NCBI GenBank assembly: GCA_017303675.1
Contig: JAFLBX010000001.1
Location: forward strand, 1,251,970 to 1,315,969
Direction of reading: 5' to 3'
Length of the DNA stretch: 64,000 nucleotides
Source: Ignavibacteria bacterium
GTDB lineage: Bacteria; Bacteroidota; Ignavibacteria; Tepidaquicellales; OLB5
Notes under the pieces: generated by a model
What the model saw: only the letters and a program-made list of their open reading frames with translations
The model's database searches: none
Told to the model about the DNA's origin: nothing
Translations under genes and position numbers: made by a program
Shown here: positions 59,965 to 64,000 of the stretch, one piece after another
How the letters are laid out: every line of letters starts with the position of its first letter
How positions within the stretch are numbered: position 1 is the first letter of the stretch

Positions 59965-59986
59965 TATCCCCGCCTGCGCGGGGATA
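59965..59986. other. Hairpin just before the FtsB-like gene
   Basis: TATCCCCGC (59965-59973), CTGC, GCGGGGATA (59978-59986): a 9-bp perfect stem, followed on the plus strand by AAAAATAAG. No T-run on the plus strand, so it is not a usual terminator for ddl; it ends 9 nt before the next ATG and might affect its translation. Confidence 0.5.
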
Positions 59987-59995
59987 AAAATAAGA

Positions 59996-60322
59996 ATGAA
60001 AGAAGACAGCTTCGGCAAAAATATTGTTAAGTATATTTACCACAGGCGTAAATTTTTTATTTACCTGCTTGTACTGCTTGCCATTCTTTCATACGCTGTT
60101 TTCGGTAAAAAAGGGATCCTGCAGAGAGTTGAGCTTGAAATGGAGAACCGCGAGCTTAAGGAAAAGCTAAAAGCAGAGCAGGATAAATCATTGATACTGC
60201 AAAAAGAAATTGAAGAGATAAAAACATCAGATAAGAAGATCGAAAAGGTTGCACGTGAAAAATACAATATGGTTAAAGATGGCGAAGAGATATACAAAGT
60301 AGTTACTGACAGTACAAAATAA
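59996..60322 (+). CDS. FtsB/DivIC-type septum formation protein
   Basis: A 108-residue single-span membrane protein: cytoplasmic 1-20, membrane helix about 21-37 (FFIYLLVLLAILSYAVFG), then a coiled coil (about 44-80, LEMENRELKEKLKAEQDKSL) and the conserved end VAREKYNMVKDGEEIYKV. This is the layout of FtsB/DivIC, which with FtsL and FtsQ activates septal wall synthesis. Location after ddl fits the cell-wall role. Confidence 0.85.
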   Translation: MKEDSFGKNIVKYIYHRRKFFIYLLVLLAILSYAVFGKKGILQRVELEMENRELKEKLKAEQDKSLILQKEIEEIKTSDKKIEKVAREKYNMVKDGEEIYKVVTDSTK

Positions 60323-60334
60323 ATTAATAAGAAC

Positions 60335-60568
60335 ATGAAACTACAAAAGACAATAAAGGCTGTAATTAAAAATGGTGAACAAAGCGGATATGTTGCGGAA
60401 GCTTTGGATATTCCGGTAGTTACTCAGGGAGCTACATTAGACGAAGTGGCTGAAAACCTGAAGGAAGCTGTCGAATTGTTCCTGGAAGGCGAAGACCCTT
60501 CTGAATTCGGATTTGATAAAAATCCGGGTTTGATAGTTACTTTTGAACTTGAGCCTGTTTATGCCTAA
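60335..60568 (+). CDS. hicB: HicB-family antitoxin
   Basis: A 77-residue HicB-like protein (partial RNase-H fold): KTIKAVIKNGEQSGYVAEAL, VVTQGATLDEVAENLKEAVE and a short C-terminus without an obvious DNA-binding domain. It neutralises the HicA toxin encoded by the next gene, which it overlaps by 8 bases. In this family small HicB forms often come before HicA, as here. Regulation by binding its own promoter is less sure because the DNA-binding part is missing. Confidence 0.9.
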   Translation: MKLQKTIKAVIKNGEQSGYVAEALDIPVVTQGATLDEVAENLKEAVELFLEGEDPSEFGFDKNPGLIVTFELEPVYA

Positions 60569-60803
60569 GCTTAAAGTACTTTCCGGACTTGAAGTGCTGA
60601 ATATTTTTATAAAATTTGGTTTTGAAAGTATTTCTCAAAAAGGCAGCCATATTAAAATCAGAAGACTTCATGATGAAGGAAAGCAAACCCTGATAGTACC
60701 TAATCATAAACAGCTTGATACAGGAACCTTAAGAGGAATATTAAAACAAGCATCAAAATTTATTCCTTTAGATGATTTAAAAAAATATTTTTATACAGAA
60801 TGA
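60561..60803 (+). CDS. hicA: HicA-family mRNA interferase toxin
   Basis: An 80-residue HicA from ATG 60561, with the dsRNA-binding-like fold: LSGLEVLNIFIKFGFESISQ, catalytic His in KGSHIKIRR (H30), TLIVPNHKQLDTGTLRGILK. HicA cuts mRNA and stops growth when HicB is lost. The frame is open six codons further upstream (TTG 60543), but ATG 60561 fits the family start. Neighbouring DNA is core-like; TA modules of this kind spread widely. Confidence 0.9.
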   Translation: MPKLKVLSGLEVLNIFIKFGFESISQKGSHIKIRRLHDEGKQTLIVPNHKQLDTGTLRGILKQASKFIPLDDLKKYFYTE

Positions 60804-60806
60804 AAT

Positions 60807-61817
60807 ATGAATAACATTGTAACAACATTAAAAGATATCCTTGCAATAAATTCACCAACAGGATATACCATTGAAGTTATTAACCACCTCGAAAAATTAT
60901 TTTCAGGGCTTGATGTAATAATTACCAAAACCAATAAAGGCTCATTGCTTGTAAGCTTTGTAAAAGATCCTGAGCTGATAGTTACAGGGCATATTGATAC
61001 TCTTGGCGCAATGGTTAAGGAAATAAAAGATGACGGTACACTTGAAATTACACGCATCGGGGGACTTGAGCTGAATTCCTTTGAGGGTGAGTATGTTACG
61101 GTTCGGAATTTTAAAGGTGAGCTTTACCGCGGGACGTTTCTGCTTAACAATCCAGCAAGCCATGTGAATAAAAAGCTGGGTGAAACCAAACGCAGCACAG
61201 ATAACATGTCGATAAGGCTTGATGAGCTTGTAAGATCAGCCGAGGATGTAATAAAGCTTGGTATAAGCGTTGGTGATTTTGTTTTCTACGATACAAGGTT
61301 TGAATACACCAAAAGCGGGTTTGTAAAAAGCCGCTTCCTTGATGATAAGGCATGCGCCGCCGTAATGATAGAGCTTATAAAAGAGTATGCAGCATCAGGC
61401 AGTAAGCCGAATGCCGGATTTTATTTTTCAAACTACGAAGAAGTCGGTCATGGCTCATGCGTGGGTATCCCGGATTCCGCGAAGGAATTGCTGGTTCTTG
61501 ATATGGCAGTAATTGGTGAAGGCTGCGCCGGGAAAGAAGATAAGCTTTCTATATGTGTAAAGGATTCAACCGGGCCATATGATTTCACAATGACAAACAA
61601 GCTTCGCGAGCTTGCAATTAAGCATAAAATTGATTTCGTGACGGATATTTACCCATATTACGGCTCAGATGGCTCCGCAGCCCTGGCTGCAGGGTATGAT
61701 GTGCGGGTAGGTTTGATAGGTCCTGGTGTATCAGCATCCCACGGTGTTGAGCGTACACATGAGAAGGCTTTGGATGAAACTTATAAATTGACGAAGTTAT
61801 ATATAGAGAATTATTAA
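60807..61817 (+). CDS. M42-family metallopeptidase
   Basis: A 336-residue M42 aminopeptidase (glutamyl-aminopeptidase/PepA-TET type) that forms large dodecamers and trims peptides. Metal and catalytic motifs: VTGHIDTLGAMV, FLDDKACAAVM, FSNYEEVGHGS with the catalytic Glu pair, VLDMAVIG, and SASHGVERTHEKA. The domain order, catalytic domain with an inserted PDZ-like beta-domain (about 72-165), is normal. It starts 3 bases after the HicA stop codon. Confidence 0.92.
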   Translation: MNNIVTTLKDILAINSPTGYTIEVINHLEKLFSGLDVIITKTNKGSLLVSFVKDPELIVTGHIDTLGAMVKEIKDDGTLEITRIGGLELNSFEGEYVTVRNFKGELYRGTFLLNNPASHVNKKLGETKRSTDNMSIRLDELVRSAEDVIKLGISVGDFVFYDTRFEYTKSGFVKSRFLDDKACAAVMIELIKEYAASGSKPNAGFYFSNYEEVGHGSCVGIPDSAKELLVLDMAVIGEGCAGKEDKLSICVKDSTGPYDFTMTNKLRELAIKHKIDFVTDIYPYYGSDGSAALAAGYDVRVGLIGPGVSASHGVERTHEKALDETYKLTKLYIENY

Positions 61818-61835
61818 ATTAAGAGAATTGATTCC

Positions 61836-62009
61836 GTGGCACAGAAATTACGTGTAACAGTAAAGGTAAATCAAGAAACAGTTCTTTTGGCTAAAGCTAT
61901 AGCAAAAAAGAAGGGTGTGAGTTTATCATATTTAGTTGAAAGCCACCTAAGAGAATTGCTGAAAATGCCTCCAATGAAAATATTAAAGAGTAAAAAGGTA
62001 ATCAGTTAG
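61836..62009 (+). CDS. Ribbon-helix-helix protein (DUF6364-like)
   Basis: A 57-residue protein with GTG start at 61836 and stop TAG at 62007-62009. The sequence AQKLRVTVKVNQETVLLAKA continues to KKGVSLSYLVESHLRELL, an antitoxin-like ribbon-helix-helix: strand, helix, turn (GVS), helix. It probably binds DNA as a dimer. No toxin gene adjoins it; RarA is downstream. The stop codon lies in the loop of a terminator hairpin, so the terminator stem also codes for the last residues. Confidence 0.7.
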   Translation: MAQKLRVTVKVNQETVLLAKAIAKKKGVSLSYLVESHLRELLKMPPMKILKSKKVIS

Positions 62010-62022
62010 ATTACCTTTTTTG
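61992..62022 (+). terminator. Terminator overlapping the RHH gene end
   Basis: AAAAAGGTAATC (61992-62003), loop AGTTA, GATTACCTTTTT (62009-62020): 12-bp perfect stem with an A-tract and a T-run. It ends the M42/RHH unit and overlaps the RHH gene's last codons. Confidence 0.85.
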
Positions 62023-62043
62023 TTTATACTATTATAGCTAAAA

Positions 62044-63399
62044 TTGCCTTATAAAACACATAATTTGGATCTCTTCGGAAACGAAAATACAAAAAACCAA
62101 AATGTTAAACCACAGGTGAAATTCCAGCCTTTGGCGGAGCGTATGCGGCCCAAAACTCTTGATGATTTTGCAGGGCAGAAGCATCTTATTGGCGACGGCA
62201 AGCCCATACGGAAAATGATAGAGAACAATAATGTGTTCTCTATGATCTTCTGGGGGCCGCCGGGTGTAGGGAAAACCACGCTTGCGCTTATTATTGCAAA
62301 CAGCGTGAATGCAGAGTTCATTCAGCTCTCAGCAGTATCATCGGGGGTTAAGGATGTACGAACAGCAATAGAAAAAGCTGAATTGAACCGGAAACATCTA
62401 TCACGTAAAACCATATTATTCATAGATGAAATTCACCGTTTCAATAAGGCGCAGCAGGATTCACTGCTGCATTCGGTTGAAAGCGGTGTTATAACACTGA
62501 TCGGTGCAACCACAGAAAATCCTTCATTCGAAGTGATTTCACCGCTGCTTTCAAGATGCAGGGTATATATACTTGAAGACCTTTCAGAAGATGAGCTTAT
62601 GCTTCTTGCTGAAAATGCGCTTACAAAAGATGAAGAGCTTAAACAGCTGAAAATAGATATACAGGATAAAAAACTGCTGCTGCAGTTTTCAGGCGGTGAT
62701 GCAAGGAGGCTTCTTAACGGGCTTGACCTTGCGGTAAGATCAACCGCACCGGACTCCAGCGGAATAATAAACATTACAAATGATGTTCTGAAGGAAGCAT
62801 ACCAGAAAAATTACATAAGGTATGATAAGGACGCTGAGGAGCATTACAATATTATATCGGCATTCATAAAAAGCATACGTGGCAGTGACCCCGATGCGGC
62901 GGTTTACTGGCTGGCAAGAATGTTAAAAGGCGGCGAAGATCCAAAATTCATAGCTCGCAGGATGGTTGTACTTGCATCGGAGGATATTGGCAATGCTGAT
63001 CCGTACGGGCTTATAATGGCAACATCAGCATTTACAGCAATCGATTACATCGGTATGCCTGAAGCGCAGCTTGTGCTGGCACAGGCTGCAACTTACTTAG
63101 CCAGCGCGCCAAAGAGCAATGCTTCTTACCTGGCAATTAGTAAGGCAAAGGAAGATGTTGATTTAACCGGGGAGCTTGGTGTGCCGTTACATCTTCGTAA
63201 TGCTCCCACAAAGCTGATGAAGAACCTGGACTACGGGAAGGAGTATAAATATTCCCATGATTACGAGGGACATTTTACAGAGCAGCAATACCTGCCTGAA
63301 GAATTAAAGGATAAAGTTTATTATAAACCTGCCGGCATTGGTGAAGAAGCAAGGATCCTTGAAAGACTTATAAACTGGTGGAAAAATAAAAAGAGGTGA
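62044..63399 (+). CDS. rarA: Replication-associated recombination ATPase RarA (MgsA)
   Basis: A 451-residue AAA+ ATPase of the RarA/MgsA/WRNIP1 family, which acts at stalled replication forks. Walker A GPPGVGKT (in FWGPPGVGKTTLA), Walker B LFIDEIHRFNKAQQD, sensor 1 GATTENPSF, arginine finger in SRCRVY, sensor 2 GGDARRLLNGLD, then the C-terminal tetramerisation domain (IRGSDPDAAVYWLARMLKGG, RMVVLASEDIGNADP). The N-terminus RPKTLDDFAGQKHLIG follows a short PIP-like/beta-clamp peptide region (NLDLFGNENTK). Start is TTG at 62044. Confidence 0.95.
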   Translation: MPYKTHNLDLFGNENTKNQNVKPQVKFQPLAERMRPKTLDDFAGQKHLIGDGKPIRKMIENNNVFSMIFWGPPGVGKTTLALIIANSVNAEFIQLSAVSSGVKDVRTAIEKAELNRKHLSRKTILFIDEIHRFNKAQQDSLLHSVESGVITLIGATTENPSFEVISPLLSRCRVYILEDLSEDELMLLAENALTKDEELKQLKIDIQDKKLLLQFSGGDARRLLNGLDLAVRSTAPDSSGIINITNDVLKEAYQKNYIRYDKDAEEHYNIISAFIKSIRGSDPDAAVYWLARMLKGGEDPKFIARRMVVLASEDIGNADPYGLIMATSAFTAIDYIGMPEAQLVLAQAATYLASAPKSNASYLAISKAKEDVDLTGELGVPLHLRNAPTKLMKNLDYGKEYKYSHDYEGHFTEQQYLPEELKDKVYYKPAGIGEEARILERLINWWKNKKR

Positions 63400-63409
63400 C
63401 ATTTATTAA

Positions 63410-64000
63410 ATGATAACACTTGAAACAAAAAGGAAAAAAACAGAATATGCCATTGGTATAGATCTTGGCGGTACTTATATAAAATCAGCTATAGTTGATT
63501 CAGCAGGAAAGATAATTAAGCATTATAAAACAGAAACATATTCTGAAATATCCCCGAAGAAGGTTTTAAGCCAGATAGAAAAATGTATCGACTTCCTTAA
63601 AAAGGATTTTAAGAAAGAAATTGTCGGAATCGGTATCGGAGCACCCGGAATTGTGACTAACGGAGTGATGAAGTATCCCCCAAACTTTAAAGGATGGAAG
63701 GAAGTCAATTTAGCGAAACATTTCGAGAAGAAATATAAGACTGAAGCGATAGCCGATAATGACGCTAATTGCGCGGGACTTGCCGAGCTGAAATTCGGGC
63801 ATGGGGCAAAATATAAAAATTTCATCTTCTTAACGCTTGGCACGGGAATCGGCGGAGCTATGATAATTGACGGCAGGATTTACCGTGGAGAGCAGAACGG
63901 CGCGGGTGAATTTGGTATGATGACGATAAATTATAACGGTCCTGAGTGTCTAGGCGGGAACCGCGGTTCAGTAGAAGCGCATTTGGGCAGAAATTATTTC
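63410..64000 (+). CDS. ROK-family sugar kinase, truncated at window end
   Basis: The first 197 residues of a ROK (repressor/ORF/kinase) protein, probably a glucokinase-like sugar kinase. Visible: the phosphate-binding IGIDLGGTYIKSAIV (about 16-30), the catalytic Asp region VGIGIGAPGIVTNGVM and IADNDANCAGLAEL, LTLGTGIGGAMIIDG, and the start of the zinc motif with E-x-G-H-M-like GEFGMM and Cys in GPECLG. No N-terminal winged-helix, so a kinase and not a repressor. The gene runs off the right edge. ATG at 63410 is 11 bases after the rarA stop. Confidence 0.9.
   Translation, partial: MITLETKRKKTEYAIGIDLGGTYIKSAIVDSAGKIIKHYKTETYSEISPKKVLSQIEKCIDFLKKDFKKEIVGIGIGAPGIVTNGVMKYPPNFKGWKEVNLAKHFEKKYKTEAIADNDANCAGLAELKFGHGAKYKNFIFLTLGTGIGGAMIIDGRIYRGEQNGAGEFGMMTINYNGPECLGGNRGSVEAHLGRNYF

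Overview
The window looks like a chromosomal contig from the Bacteroidota/Chlorobiota side of the FCB group, most like Ignavibacteria. Support: type IX secretion (PorU and PorV side by side, three cargo-like proteins with the 'NYPNPFNP'-type C-terminal sorting domain), Bacteroidota-style promoters (TTG, 19-20 nt, TAnnTTTG), BamD, CcmA/CcmB, small families common in that group, and frequent TTG starts (PcrA, deoxynucleoside kinase, GT9, FtsE, TPR protein, aldolase, Ddl, RarA). No rRNA, tRNA, CRISPR array or intact insertion sequence was seen.

Layout. 1-7 kb: the 3' end of a fumarylacetoacetase-like gene, an esterase, tryptophanase, and a very long NfnB-NfnA-like flavin/Fe-S oxidoreductase. 7-12.7 kb: PcrA helicase, a four-helix-bundle gene set between arrays of short AT-rich repeats, EVE protein, YajQ, amidase and a lipoprotein. 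12.7-17.5 kb: a helical protein and a LamG/P-domain T9SS cargo, then an empty 780 bp. 17.5-21.5 kb: SucD with a histone-H1-like tail, FolB, FolK, deoxynucleoside kinase, GT9. 21.5-31.4 kb: PorU, PorV, an M6-like T9SS protein that has lost HExxH, and a GT2. 31.4-37.1 kb (minus strand): a seven-gene, partly overlapping operon (amidohydrolase-like lipoprotein without metal histidines, PrmC, Dtd, DUF2520 protein, beta-barrel-like protein, M50 protease, YkvA). 37.1-45.5 kb: a structured non-coding stretch, a beta-propeller T9SS cargo, M48 protease, PdxA, FtsE and a TPR protein. 45.7-49.9 kb (minus): an envelope operon with BamD, a thioesterase, CcmA and CcmB; a GxxExxY gene between two ~118 bp direct repeats sits exactly between ccmA and ccmB.

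50-56.1 kb is the accessory region: a DNA-binding-type protein whose promoter carries a 29-bp palindrome, a ~1175-residue STAND ATPase with a TIR/deoxyribosyltransferase-like N-terminus, MalT-like core and helical-repeat C-terminus, and two overlapping small membrane-protein genes. The STAND gene and the small genes are clearly more A+T-rich than their neighbours, and a 16-bp direct repeat brackets the region. I read it as a candidate NLR-like defence island; this is inference. 56-64 kb returns to housekeeping: TolB-like propeller, MetF, class II aldolase, Ddl, FtsB-like protein, HicBA, M42 peptidase, a ribbon-helix-helix protein, RarA and a truncated ROK kinase.

The best leads are the STAND island, a promoter/operator element shared by 51.1 kb and 37.4 kb, the two cassette-like insertions of 'orphan' small genes, the SucD tail, and two apparent pseudo-enzymes.
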